From NCBI RefSeq assembly GCF_029784155.1, contig NC_073691.1, positions 138,934,433 through 138,998,432 on the forward strand: a DNA stretch of 64,000 nt, in the 5' to 3' direction. The notes under the pieces were generated by a model. The model was not told the origin of the DNA. It did no database searches and worked only from the letters and a program-made list of their open reading frames with translations. This stretch comes from Uranotaenia lowii (lineage: Eukaryota > Arthropoda > Insecta > Diptera > Culicidae). Positions within the stretch are counted from its first letter, which is position 1; each line of letters begins with the position of its first letter. A program made the position numbers and the translations under genes. Shown here piece by piece: positions 9,580-19,740 of the stretch.

Positions 9580-12500
9580 TTACGGTTTTAAATCTGCCGC
9601 TGAAAATATGCCTAAATGTTTGCCTGTTAAATCAGCAACACTGTATGAACTAGTTCCATGTCTCGAAGTGATAACGCATGGTACATACTGCGGTCCGAGT
9701 TTAGCGTTGTAGTGCTGACTGGCCGCTGACTGACGGAACGTTCGTTTGAAAACCCGTTGTCCGACCGTAAATGTAGGTGAATAGCGCTTGTGTCGCAAGT
9801 TATATAGTTTTTTGGTACTTTCGTAAGTTTTTTTAAGATTTTGTGTTACCATTTCGTACGTGCGACTACATATGGCTTTCAGCTTTTCCATGTGCTCCGT
9901 TTCTTCGACTTCATTTTCCCGATCTAGACAGTAGTCAGATCCACGCGTGGTTATCTCCAGACCAAAAACTATTCGATGCGGGGTAAATTTTGTGGAACTG
10001 TGCACTGTATTATTCAGCACAAATTCAATTTCGGAGATCCTGGTATCCCACTGTCGTTGGTCTACTCTAACATACGACCGTATCATTGCGTTTATCGTTC
10101 TGTTCAAACGTTCGGCCGGATTCGCTTGGCTTCTATGCCGTGCATTAGCCCAATGTTGAACCTCATATTTTGAGAGGAGATTTTGGAAATCTTTTGATAG
10201 AAACGTAGAAGCGTTGTCGGAAATTACAAACTGGGGAACAGCTAATTTGCGAAACCACTGCTCTTCCAGAATACTGCAAAGATTAGAACTAGAAATCTTC
10301 TTCACCGGTACAAGCATGGCATATTTAGAAAATAAGTCCATGACTACTAATAAATGTGCATTTCCATGCTTGCTCCGGGGAAGTGACTGAATATAATCCA
10401 TGCATATAATCTGGAAGGGCTTGGTGGCCACGCGCTGTTTTCCCATTTCCGGTGCGGTCGCCGCCGTCGAATGTTTAATTTCCTTACATGTTGTGCAATT
10501 ATTGATGAACCGTTTCACATCAGCATGCATTTTCGGCCAATAAAACCTCCTCTTTATTTTTTCGAGGCACTTTTCGTAACCAATGTGGAAGTTGTCGTCA
10601 TGCTCCTCTCGAATGATACGTGGGCGAGAAGACTTTGGTACACACTCCTTCCACTCAAATCGGTAGTCGAGAACATCCGATCGAGCGGAGACAAATTTGT
10701 ACAATTTTGCAGAGTGGATTCTAAAGTCCATGTACTTTTCCGGATCCGACTCAACGACTTTGTACAGATTTGCATACCATTTGTCTTCCTCCACATCAAC
10801 AGCTTCTACAGACCTGGATAAAGCGTCCGGAACGACATTTTCTTTGCCCTTCCGGTGCTTGATCTCCATGTCGTATTGCTGTAATGTGATGCTCCACCTA
10901 CTGAGCCTTGACGACGACTTCCACTTGGCTTTCAAGATGAAAGTAAGTGCGGATGAATCAGTCACCAGGGTAAATCGCCTTCCTTCTATGTAGCCACGAA
11001 ATTTCTCTATGCAGCGGAGGGCGGCGAGGCCTTCCTTCTCCGCTGCGTGATAATTTAGTTCTGCGCCTTTCAACTTTTCAGAATGGTAGGCTATTACCCG
11101 CTCCTCACCATTCTGAACTTGTGTTAGGATTCCAGCTACAGCGACGTCGCTTGCGTCAGTCTGGACACTAAAAGGGAGAGCAAAATCTGGGTTGGCCATC
11201 ACAGGAGCTGTGATGAGCATCTCCTTGATGGCCTGAAATGAATTCTCTGCTGCATCGTTCCACTGGACTCTCTTCGGTTTACCTTTTAGCAAATCCGTCA
11301 GAGGTCCCGTTAGCTGGCTGAATTTGTCGATGAACCTTCGGTAATAGTTCACCATACCGAGGAATCGACGCAGTGACCTCACCGACTTCGGGACCTCATA
11401 CCCCAGGATCGCTTGAACGCGATCCGGGTTAGGTCGCAATCCTTCGCGGGAAAGAATATAGCCCAAATAGGGCAGTTCACTGCAGCAGAAATTCGATTTC
11501 CCCAGATTTATGCTTAGGTTGGCGGATCTCAACCTTTGTGCCAGCTCAGTAAGGCGCTGGATATGTTCTTCGAATGTGTTGCTCGCCACCACAATATCGT
11601 CTAAGTATACAAAAATAAAGGGTTCGAGGGCACCGTATCCGAGAACCATATCCATCACTTTACTGAGTGTACTGGGGCTATTGACTAGGCCGAATGGAAG
11701 CGACGAAAACTGGAACAAGCCTTTACCTGGAATCGAAAACGCGGTGTATTTTCGACTACTGTGTTCCAGGGGGACCTGCAAGAAGGCTTGGGTCAAATCG
11801 ATAGTTGACAGGTATTTGAATTGGCCTAGGTGGCTCAAAATGCGATTCTGATGCGGGAGAGGGTAGGCGTCACGTACAGTGCGCTCATTCAATAGTCGAG
11901 CGTCGAGGCATAGCCTGACCTCTTCTGTGTTCCTCTTTTTAACTGGAACTACGGGTAGAGCCCAGTCTGAAGTCGATTTTTCAATCACTCCTTCCTCTAG
12001 CATTTTGTCCACCGCACGGTAAATTTTTGCCTGAATTGTTGGGCTCCAAGGATATGGGTTTTTCCGAATAGGAACTGCTTTTGAAAATTCATCCTTGATC
12101 TCAATTTTATGCTCCAACAAATGTGTTTTACCTAAAGGGCCATCTCCTGCTACCAGAAACATGTTCTTGACTTTTTCTAGCTCAATTTTCTGTTCTTTAC
12201 TGAATTCATCTTCTATTTTTAGGGTTTCCTGAATTCGATCATCCACGGCCTCTACCGGACTGTCAATGGTCGGCTTGATGTTGAATTTCCGCCAAAAATC
12301 AATTTCCAGGATGCATTTCCTGTTGAGATCTGGAGCAATCACTATAGGTAAGAGTTTTGTTTTACCATTAAATGTGATTGGAACTATACATTCACCTGCA
12401 ATCTTCAAATTTTCTCCCGAAGCGGTTTTTAAATTCAACTTAGACGGTTCTAATTTTAACTTTAACATGGATATTATTTTTAAACCTCCAACACCTAATA

Positions 12501-12870
12501 TGGTTTTGGCAGCGCCACTATCTAGAAGTCCGATTACCGAAATTCCCATAAAATCGACTTTTGCGAATGGTCTGGGGTCATCGCTTAATGTGATGAGCAC
12601 CGTAGCAATTTCTTCACCTTCAGCTACGCCTCCACTCACTCGTGAATAGCCGAGATTATGAAGAATCTCTGGTACATCGGCTTCTTGAGGTCTTGTGGAG
12701 TTTCGGGTAAGACTGGCTCGCCTCAATGAGCAGTCTTCTTCCCGTTTTTTACCTGGCAATAGGGACATTCGGGAGAAGAGAAACCTGGGAAACCGCACGT
12801 TTTGCAAAACAGTATGAGCTGCTCCCGACAGGTCTCGAAAGAATGCCCTACAACGTGGCAGTTGAAACAT
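9580..12870 (-). CDS. pol: Ty3/gypsy pol (protease-RT-RNase H-integrase), expressed by -1 frameshift
   Basis: The frame spans 1096 codons from an ATG at 12870, but real pol sequence probably begins at the slip site (12744-12750), about codon 41. The protease motif is DSGA at 117-120. RT spans about 280-520 with YLDD at 422-425 and D358. RNase H has D572, E613 and D638. The integrase has H757, H762, C792, C795 and then D825, D885 and E920. All catalytic residues are present and no stop interrupts, so pol looks intact. It makes the cDNA and inserts it into the genome. It overlaps the end of gag by 148 bases in the -1 frame. The C-terminus ends close to 9580 with a basic chromodomain-less tail. 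Confidence 0.95.
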   Translation of the reverse strand: MFQLPRCRAFFRDLSGAAHTVLQNVRFPRFLFSRMSLLPGKKREEDCSLRRASLTRNSTRPQEADVPEILHNLGYSRVSGGVAEGEEIATVLITLSDDPRPFAKVDFMGISVIGLLDSGAAKTILGVGGLKIISMLKLKLEPSKLNLKTASGENLKIAGECIVPITFNGKTKLLPIVIAPDLNRKCILEIDFWRKFNIKPTIDSPVEAVDDRIQETLKIEDEFSKEQKIELEKVKNMFLVAGDGPLGKTHLLEHKIEIKDEFSKAVPIRKNPYPWSPTIQAKIYRAVDKMLEEGVIEKSTSDWALPVVPVKKRNTEEVRLCLDARLLNERTVRDAYPLPHQNRILSHLGQFKYLSTIDLTQAFLQVPLEHSSRKYTAFSIPGKGLFQFSSLPFGLVNSPSTLSKVMDMVLGYGALEPFIFVYLDDIVVASNTFEEHIQRLTELAQRLRSANLSINLGKSNFCCSELPYLGYILSREGLRPNPDRVQAILGYEVPKSVRSLRRFLGMVNYYRRFIDKFSQLTGPLTDLLKGKPKRVQWNDAAENSFQAIKEMLITAPVMANPDFALPFSVQTDASDVAVAGILTQVQNGEERVIAYHSEKLKGAELNYHAAEKEGLAALRCIEKFRGYIEGRRFTLVTDSSALTFILKAKWKSSSRLSRWSITLQQYDMEIKHRKGKENVVPDALSRSVEAVDVEEDKWYANLYKVVESDPEKYMDFRIHSAKLYKFVSARSDVLDYRFEWKECVPKSSRPRIIREEHDDNFHIGYEKCLEKIKRRFYWPKMHADVKRFINNCTTCKEIKHSTAATAPEMGKQRVATKPFQIICMDYIQSLPRSKHGNAHLLVVMDLFSKYAMLVPVKKISSSNLCSILEEQWFRKLAVPQFVISDNASTFLSKDFQNLLSKYEVQHWANARHRSQANPAERLNRTINAMIRSYVRVDQRQWDTRISEIEFVLNNTVHSSTKFTPHRIVFGLEITTRGSDYCLDRENEVEETEHMEKLKAICSRTYEMVTQNLKKTYESTKKLYNLRHKRYSPTFTVGQRVFKRTFRQSAASQHYNAKLGPQYVPCVITSRHGTSSYSVADLTGKHLGIFSAADLKP
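12709..12752 (-). promoter_or_regulatory. Gag-pol -1 ribosomal frameshift signal
   Basis: In the gag frame the codons are GTA AAA AAC, giving the slippery heptamer A-AAA-AAC at 12750-12744. A 6-base spacer (GGGAAG) follows. Then comes a perfect 7-bp stem, AAGACTG (12737-12731) with CAGTCTT (12715-12709), with a possible inner CTC/GAG extension. The gag stop TGA (12725-12723) lies in the loop. The gag codons sit at phase 2 and pol at phase 0, exactly a -1 shift. Canonical heptamer, spacer and stem together make this a strong call. Confidence 0.85.
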
Positions 12871-14744
12871 ACATTTCGCTTCAGCGGAATATACGCATTA
12901 ACTACACGTTCTAAGGCATTGTTTCTGCTTGGGCCGGCTACGGGCTCGTAGTTATTTTGCGAATCGTAGCGGTTTGAATTCCGGTTTTCTTCATCCCTTG
13001 GCTTGTAGATATTTCTGTTCGCTCCTTTATCTTTCCAAAAATCCTTTCTATTTTCATTGTAATTCTTTTGTTCTGGCCTGAAGTTTCTATTATTCCCTCT
13101 ATTTCTATTCTGATTTTGATTTGATACTTGATTTTTAAATTCTATGTTTTTTCTATCTTCATAATTTTCGCTGATTTCTCCGTACTGATAATAATTTTCG
13201 TATTCTATTTCCTCTATATTTGCATTCCTGTAATCTCTTCTAACGTCGCGATTTTTGTACGTTTGCCAGTTAATAGCATCGTACTTTTTCCCAAACTCTT
13301 TCATCGTGGGAATGTCCTCCACTTTAGCGGAGAGCATTGCCGTTCGCACATCTTCCCGAGCGTTTCGGAAAAGACAATTGAATTTTCGGCGCTCATCCCA
13401 CGGCTCATTCATTCCCCGAAAAATTCTGACCATGTCTAAGTAGTAGTCGTGGAATTTTTCTTTCGCACCTTGTTTCCTGCTGGTGGCCTGTCTTTCATAG
13501 ACATAATCTGCGTCATATGGGACAAATTCAGATTTTAAAGCTTTCACTAAATTCTCCCACGATCTTAGCTCTCCCACACTATTTGCGTCCATAAGCCACG
13601 ACCTAGCCTTATGAGTGAATAGGTAATGGGCATTGTGGAAAAGTTCTTCCCTGGAACAGTTTTCTGAACGGGCCATGAATTCGACCTCGCTCAGAAACTC
13701 ATTCAACTAACGGCCATTATCCATCCCATCATAGCTAATCTTCCACTTGTGGATTGGAAGCCGCATCCCCCTTTCCATGGACCTCTCAGGAGCTATGCTT
13801 CCTTCGACATTTCCTTCTGGCATTTTTGTCGGCTCTTTTCTCGGATCATCCCTTATGGAGCTGAACGAATTTTGAACCGAACTGTTCCTTTGCTTCAACC
13901 AATCCAGAAAATCTTCTGGTTTGTGTTGGACTTTTTCTGTTGCTGAAGCCAGAGGTTCCTCTAAATTGTACGTATTTTGAACTGTCTTGTAATGTGATTC
14001 ATTCTGCTGATTTGCTTCCAACACTTGTATACGCTGAAGCAGCTGGTTTACTGTTTGCATCAGTTTTTTATTTTCTTCGGCAAGCCGTTCAACATTCCTA
14101 TCTGGCACAACATTTGAAATGACGCGGTTTCTATTTTCAGTTCTCTGAACGTGTGCAACTTCCTCATCATCTATATCCTCATGAACGTTATTTTCATTTT
14201 CATTATTCAAATCATTTAAAGGATTCACAACTTCGTCATTTGATCGCAATTGACCAAGACTTGCATTTATTAGATCCAATTCGGCTTGCCTTACTTCTGG
14301 GAGAGGCGAGGATAGTGAAAAGAAAACACCAAGTAACTTTAAACATTCTGATGCAATATCAGCCAAATTGTTCACATCTTTTTCGCCGATTGTTCCGGTT
14401 CTGAGCCGTTCCAAACGGAAAACTATGTGAATCAATCTGGTTTTGAATAGTTGACTTGGTGCACTTTTCCTTCCTCGCTTTTCCAGGTGAAGTTTAATTT
14501 GTGCTACCTTATCACCACACACTTCTAACTCATCATCAATCGATGTTCCTGTAGGGACTAATTTTTTTCTAATACTTGGATCTTCTTTTTCTCTTTTCAG
14601 ATGTACACGGAGGGCACGTTCATTGAGCTGTCTCTTTTCCAAGCTATCGATGCTACGAATGGCCAGCTCGTATTCCAGTTCATCAATTGTTAAGTGCGCA
14701 CAGTTCATTCCATAGTACAACACATAAAGATGGGACATATCCAT
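12723..14744 (-). pseudogene. gag: Ty3/gypsy gag with one in-frame TAG
   Basis: Two frames, 13707-14744 (345 codons) and 12723-13706 (327 codons), are in the same phase and separated only by a TAG at 13709-13707. The first part contains an acidic linker and a likely coiled coil (about 215-245, ERLAEENKKLMQTVNQLLQR). The TAG falls just before LNEFLSEVEF, the start of the conserved capsid block. The second part has capsid sequence, an Asn/Arg-rich linker and two zinc-knuckle-like motifs (CFNCHVVGHSFETC, then CKTC...CPYC). Gag would package the element RNA. A stop in the middle of capsid is more likely a mutation than programmed read-through, though the rest of the element is intact. Confidence 0.85.
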
Positions 14745-15675
14745 GTTGATAAAATTAAGGTAAAATTTAAATTATTTAAATATGTATTCAAAATACAGAA
14801 ATATACAGAGAAAACCAAGCAACCTAATACTGCAAAATAAATAAATAAATTACCTAAATAAAATTAATTACCAACTATTTTAACCTCACGATTCAAATAA
14901 ACAAATTAAAATCAAATCACAAATTAATACACAATGTTTGAAACTTATTCTAAATTGAAATAAATAACGAAATGCGTAACGGAAATACAACCACTAATAA
15001 TAAAACTAATTTAGAATATAATGCACAAACAAAGTATGATTAATTTAGATAAGTTAGTTGCAGTTTATTTTATGTAATGCTAATAAATCGTTTTTGATTT
15101 TGGTGTTTTTATTTCCCGCACAATCCGTTCCTCTTAAAAATTTAGGAAACTTTAAGCCAACAATAACAAAACAATATTTGAATTAAAAAGGAATAATTAT
15201 TTTCTATTTTTGTATGATTTTACGAGCTATTGGAATTCAAAGCGTTTTTTTACTCAAATTGGATTGGAAAATCAAACATTTATATCACAGATTTAAATTA
15301 TTATTGGAGCATTATACTGATTTAAAAAACGAATACTGAACGATACAAACTTAATTATATGGCCAAAGACAATCAGATTGAAGAGTGATATTATACCATC
15401 AAATTACATGTAAGTGTAAGTTGATTTTTTAAATTTTTGTTGAAACTCACGAAATGGCTGGTTTCAACCTTTGTGAACAACCAAGACCCCTATAAATCTG
15501 TTCAAACTTTTGTGTGGGTGGTAACTTCTCCACTCGCTCTCGTTGGCTTTTTTTTGTGCTAATGCCAACCGGTCTGCCAAGGTCTCGGGCGTTTTCCCAG
15601 AGACTTCCAAAGCAGTAAAAATTGCGCTCAAAGAGTGTTCCCTTGCACTACCGAAAATATACAAGTATATTTTGA
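14745..15675 (-). other. 5' untranslated leader of the 10.3-kb gypsy
   Basis: This is the roughly 930-bp, very AT-rich stretch between the primer-binding site and the gag ATG. No long frame lies in the sense direction except a 66-codon one near the PBS (15464-15664). Packaging or internal entry signals might be here, but I see no specific motif. Confidence 0.6.
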
Positions 15676-15686
15676 GTTGGGCGCCA
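15676..15686 (-). other. Primer-binding site, lysine tRNA type
   Basis: On the minus strand the bases after the 5' LTR read CTC then TGGCGCCCAAC. These 11 bases match the lysine-tRNA primer sites of many insect gypsy elements, 3 bases from the LTR end. Complementarity to the tRNA beyond these bases looks poor. Confidence 0.8.
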
Positions 15687-15689
15687 GAG

Positions 15690-16737
15690 TGTAACCAACG
15701 GTCTCCCAGACTGCTCAGCCGAGCAAAAATCCCCCTCTAAGCCTCAGGGTCGGCACACTCGATAATTTATTCGGAACAAGGAAACACCTTAAATGCGCGT
15801 TAAAGAAATCCCACCTTTATTTCCCTATCTTGGGTTACAAATCTGGCCACTAGCACTTCCCCTAGGGTATATTGGGTTGTCCTACCTTGTGATTGCGTCT
15901 TACAGGCGGCGAGCGGGAACAGCTGTGGCATATGGGCCCCGGAATAGCTTGTCCAAGACGACGGGTGCCGGTAGGACTCTTGAATATCGGTCCCAGCTAA
16001 AATCAACGGTCTCTGCGGCGCTGCTTGTCCACCTATGACGTCTAGGCCGGCGATTGTTGGGGGCTGCCTGGTCGCACTGCTCTAATTCCGAACACCACGA
16101 GGGGGGAATTCAGGTGCAAATGGTCGACTCCCGCGGTTAAGGGACGGGCGGTCGAAGACTAGGCCAGGCACAGCACGGACCTAATGACGTCCAGCAAAGT
16201 TGACGGATGCTGATAATGCGGCCAAACCGGTTCAAGCCCTAGAACGGCCAACCCGGGCAGACAGATGCTTCCACGGCGGCACGACGGAATCAACCTTAGC
16301 ACGGCCAGTGCTAATTGACGGACACTGGCAAGGCGGATGGTTTTCTAAGCCAAAAATCGGGGTCCTGGATGTTCAAACGCTCTTCACAGCTGGTTGATGG
16401 CGTTCACAGGATTGTGTGGCTTCGTCGAGATCTTCCATCCAAATGAAGCGGATCTTGCATGCGGTCTTTGACCCCGATCCAGGTCAAAGGCTTTGTGGTG
16501 CATCCATGGATTCCTCCCATCATGCCCTCTTGTCATTCTTGGTAATGGTGCTACCAAGACGTACAGCACCATCTATCCGCCAAATACGCTCCCGTTGACC
16601 TAATCGCGCTGGTTGGTGGTGCGCTAGGGAATGTCAGGTGGTCCTCCTTCGTTGCTCACTAAGGCGCTTCCTTGCATGGTACGCGCTTTCATCAAAGATC
16701 CCTACTGAACTAGGCAGTACAGGTTATGCTGGTTACA
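15690..16737 (-). repeat. 5' LTR of the 10.3-kb gypsy
   Basis: This 1048-bp LTR matches 6402-7449 in length, ends and every part I compared. It contains the promoter in the element's orientation. CATG follows directly at 16738-16741. Confidence 0.92.
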
Positions 16738-18213
16738 CATGGTGAAAATTTTTTACTTGTTTTTTTTTTGGTTTTGTCATCATTTTCGTATATCAATGAT
16801 AATTAAAAACGAATTACTTAATTAAAATTTTTATTCAACACGTTACTTATTCATACCACTTACTCACTCAGTGATCACAGCAGGTCTAAGCTCGTACTGG
16901 CACACCCATTCCGTAGACTCCCGGCATCCATAAGTTCAATTCAGGCACTGTAAGGTGCCCTCGCCGGAATAAGGAACTGCGGAATTACGTCATCTTCTAG
17001 AAAGAATAGGGGTTTTATAAGTATTTTTCATCAATATACATGCAATCATAGTACTTACCATCACCACGGCAGATGGGCCCATCGCGTTCCGATTCGTCAT
17101 ATCTGCCGAAAAATCCCGAATTTGTCCGGATAAAGTTATTCTGCATTACAAAAAACAGCTCACGACGAAATCTTCCGAAGACAAAAATACGCGCGTAAAC
17201 TTAGGCTTCCACACGGTTAATTGTAAATGTGTAGAAATAGCAAAAGATTAACTACGTTTGGATTTACATTTTACCATGAAGTTCATTGTAACAATAATAA
17301 TCACAAGAAAATTATTGTGATACCGTACTTCTGTCATTTTCGGCAACTATGAATTATTTTGAATTTACGATATACTTCATGGTGACTTTGAAAATAATGG
17401 TGATTTCATAATTAAATGCGGTTGAAAGATATTTAGAAACTACGATGAAATTGATTGTTAAATTGAAAATCATTGTTCAGTTATCTTAATACCATGGTCT
17501 TTGCTATTCGGGACGTTCTTACCAAGCCTCGAACCCGAGCTCACCGCTTGAAAGTCGAGGTCCATACTTGCTGCTCTATATGAACATCATGAGTAGGCAA
17601 CGATTTTACTCGATGTGATGATTTTCTTTCAAAAGACTTTCAGGTTCATAATTTGTACTTAATTCCCACTTTCAAGTTGTTAAAAAGTTCTTCCGGAACT
17701 AAATGTGTACTTCACATTGTTGTTTCCCAAGTAACGATGTGTTTGTTTATGCAAACACGTGTTGGAAGTTCGGAAAAAGTAGATTTAAGCCTTTAAATCT
17801 ACTTCAAAGTTTCTATAATGCGAAGTTGCTTTTGAACGCCCGTTGGAACTAATAAAAAACTTTCAAGTTTACAAAATAGTACAACAGAGATTTTTTAAGA
17901 ACTATTGAGCTGTACAAAAAGACTTGCAACCCTTTGATAGCTACTTGATTTTGAAAAAAAATGGGAAGTACGTAACAAGTAGATTGTTCTTCTTCAAACA
18001 AACTTTAAAGTTCCCAAAAAGTAGAAACAGAAACCAAAACAGTACTTTAAAGCTTTTTTTGAGTATTGGCTGAACTTGATAAAGAATGAAGTTCCATGGA
18101 CCTCGAAAAAGCATTTTGAACAGCAAAAAAGTTCCACAGAACTTTTGTACAGCTATATATGAACTTATTAGTTCGTTCCTTAAGTGATATTCGAACTTTT
18201 GGTTGCTTGGGTC

Positions 18214-18507
18214 GCAGCCACAGCCAAGTCCGGTCGGGATGTCAACGAAACATACATGATGCATCCGACCAATTCTCGGTACGGTTCCGAGATCCTTTTC
18301 GACTCTTCTCCTTTCGGAAGCTTCAACTTATTCTCCATCGGAGTGGACACGGGACGGCAATCCTGCATTTGAAAACGTGTCAACAGACTTCCCAAATATC
18401 GCCGCTGGCTAATTCGCATCACTTTCTTTTCCGTGTCACGATCAATCCGCATACCCAAAAAATTCTTCACGGCACCTTGGTCGCTCATCTCGAATTCTCG
18501 AGCCAAA
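18214..18507 (-). pseudogene. Copia pol fragment, C-terminal part of reverse transcriptase
   Basis: Flanked by elements X and Y, this piece reads LAREFEMSDQGAVKNFLGM and onward to YRELVGCIMYVSLTSRPDLA on the minus strand. Both are classic copia motifs between the RT active site and RNase H. It joins the RT fragment at 19741 across X and the RNase H fragment at 5787 across Y. No internal stop occurs within the 294 bases. Confidence 0.9.
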
Positions 18508-19740
18508 CCCAAGCAACCAAAAGTTCGAATATCACTTAAGGAACGAACTAATAAGTTCATATATAGCTGTACAAAAGTTCTGTGGAACTTTTTTGCTGTT
18601 CAAAATGCTTTTTCGAGGTCCATGGAACTTCATTCTTTATCAAGTTCAGCCAATACTCAAAAAAAGGTTTAAAGTACTGTTTTGGTTTCTGTTTCTACTT
18701 TTTGGGAACTTTAAAGTTTGTATGAAGAAAAACAATCTACTTGTTACGTACTTCTCATTTTTTTCAAAATCAAGTAGCTATCAAAGGGTTGCAAAAATCT
18801 CTGTTGTACTATTTTGTAAACTTGAAAGTTTTTAATTAGTCCCAACGGGCGTTCAAAAGCAACTCCGTATTATAGAAACTTTGAAGTAGATTTAAAGGCT
18901 TAAATCAACTTTTTTCGAACTTCAACACGTGTTTGCATAAATAAACACATCGGTTACTTGGGAAACAACTATATGAAGTACACATTAAGTTCCGGAAGAA
19001 CTTTTTAACAACTTGAAAGTGGGAATTAAGTAGAAATAAAGAACCTGAAACACAGAAAACAGACGTACAAGCTCGAACAAAAAACCGTCAAAAAAGTGTG
19101 TAAAATTTCAAATGCTATCACCAAAAAATACGTTAGAAACTGACTGCAAACAGTGCCATCTATTGCGCCGTTCAAGAGTTACAAATCAACTTTAAAGTGC
19201 CCAGTTTACGAAAAGGCGTAATCGTAGCCAAAAAACAGAAATTAGTTTAAAAAGGGTGTTAGCATTTTTACACAAGTTTCGTGGGCTAGCTTGTACGTCT
19301 GTTCTCTGTGCCTGAAAGTCGTTTTAAAGAAAATCATCACATCGAGTAAAATCGTTGCCTACTTATGATGTTCATATAGGGCAACAAGTATGGATCTCAA
19401 CTTTCAAGCGGTGAGCTCGGGTTCGAGGCTTGGTAAGAACATGTTATTTAAATGTAATGTGAGTTAGTAACAAATATAGTTGATTAATATGAATCAAAAT
19501 AGCAGACTTGAGAAGGCAATTGAAGGAGCGGAAGAGTAATTTTTTCGATTTTTTATGCTGCTTATAAAGTGGATTTTGAAGCTGGTTAGAAGTTGTTTGA
19601 CGATTTATGCGAACTTTTTGTCAACTTTAAAGTTCGTTTAACTACTTAAAAATTGAGCTGAAAAGAAGTTATATTAGCAAACTCGATTAAGCTGATCAAA
19701 CCTGATAGAGGAATGTTATCCGAACTTTTGGTTGCTTGGG
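18508..19740 (+). mobile_element. TIR element X (same family as Y, opposite orientation)
   Basis: The ends are CCCAAGCAACCAAAAGTTCG and its complement. The copia flanks show a 2-bp AA duplication (18506-18507, 19741-19742), and removing X with one AA restores the copia frame. The element is 1233 bp including a nested 260-bp MITE. It has no transposase frame. Its sequence at about 19435-19450 gives the empty-site version of the position where Z is inserted in Y. Confidence 0.8.
19051..19310. mobile_element. MITE copy A, 260 bp, 7-bp duplication CCTGAAA
   Basis: Terminal inverted repeats start CACAGAAAACAGACGTACAA and, from the other end, CACAGAGAACAGACGTACAA. CCTGAAA flanks both sides (19044-19050, 19311-19317). 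It shares ends and the inner motif ACAGTGCCATCTATTG with copies B (24173) and C (55363), but is internally deleted. Inserted inside element X. Confidence 0.85.

Larger units (their letters stand above)
6402..16737 (-). mobile_element. Complete 10.3-kb Ty3/gypsy element with matching 1048-bp LTRs
   Basis: Two direct 1048-bp LTRs (6402-7449 and 15690-16737) bound gag and pol on the minus strand. The target duplication is CATG (6398-6401 and 16738-16741). A lysine-tRNA primer site lies 3 bases inside the right LTR and a purine-rich tract inside the left one. I noticed no difference between the LTRs, and all the short frames inside them translate identically, which indicates recent insertion. Gag has one in-frame TAG. 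About 2.1 kb of sequence without a sense coding frame lies between pol and the 3' LTR. Confidence 0.93.
6086..17512. mobile_element. TIR element Z (CCCGAATAG ends), nested in Y and carrying the 10.3-kb gypsy
   Basis: The ends are CCCGAATAG and CTATTCGGG, flanked by AC on both sides (6084-6085, 17513-17514). Element X gives the matching unoccupied site: there the same sequence reads AAGAACATGTTATTT with no insertion, showing that Z duplicated two bases. The element's own sequence is 6086-6401 plus 16742-17512, about 1.09 kb, AT-rich, without a coding frame. The segment 6100-6300 contains several ACCATGAA/ACCATAAA repeats. Confidence 0.7.
5788..18211 (-). mobile_element. TIR element Y (CCCAAGCAACC ends, 2-bp duplication), itself interrupted
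   Basis: The ends are CCCAAGCAACCAAAAGTTCG and its complement, and the copia sequence is duplicated only as TC (5786-5787 and 18212-18213). Fusing the copia flanks with a single TC restores the reading frame, which supports the 2-bp duplication. Without element Z the element is about 1 kb. Its arms match element X (18508-19740) in reverse orientation: 5788-6085 with 19441-19740, and 17515-18211 with 18508-19440. No transposase frame is present, so it is non-autonomous. Confidence 0.78.

Noticed and set aside
17941..18672. Frames of about 107-126 codons on both strands sharing peptide MNLLVRSLSDIRTFGCLG
   Set aside because: The shared peptide comes from the mirrored arms of elements X and Y; only the copia part in the middle is coding.
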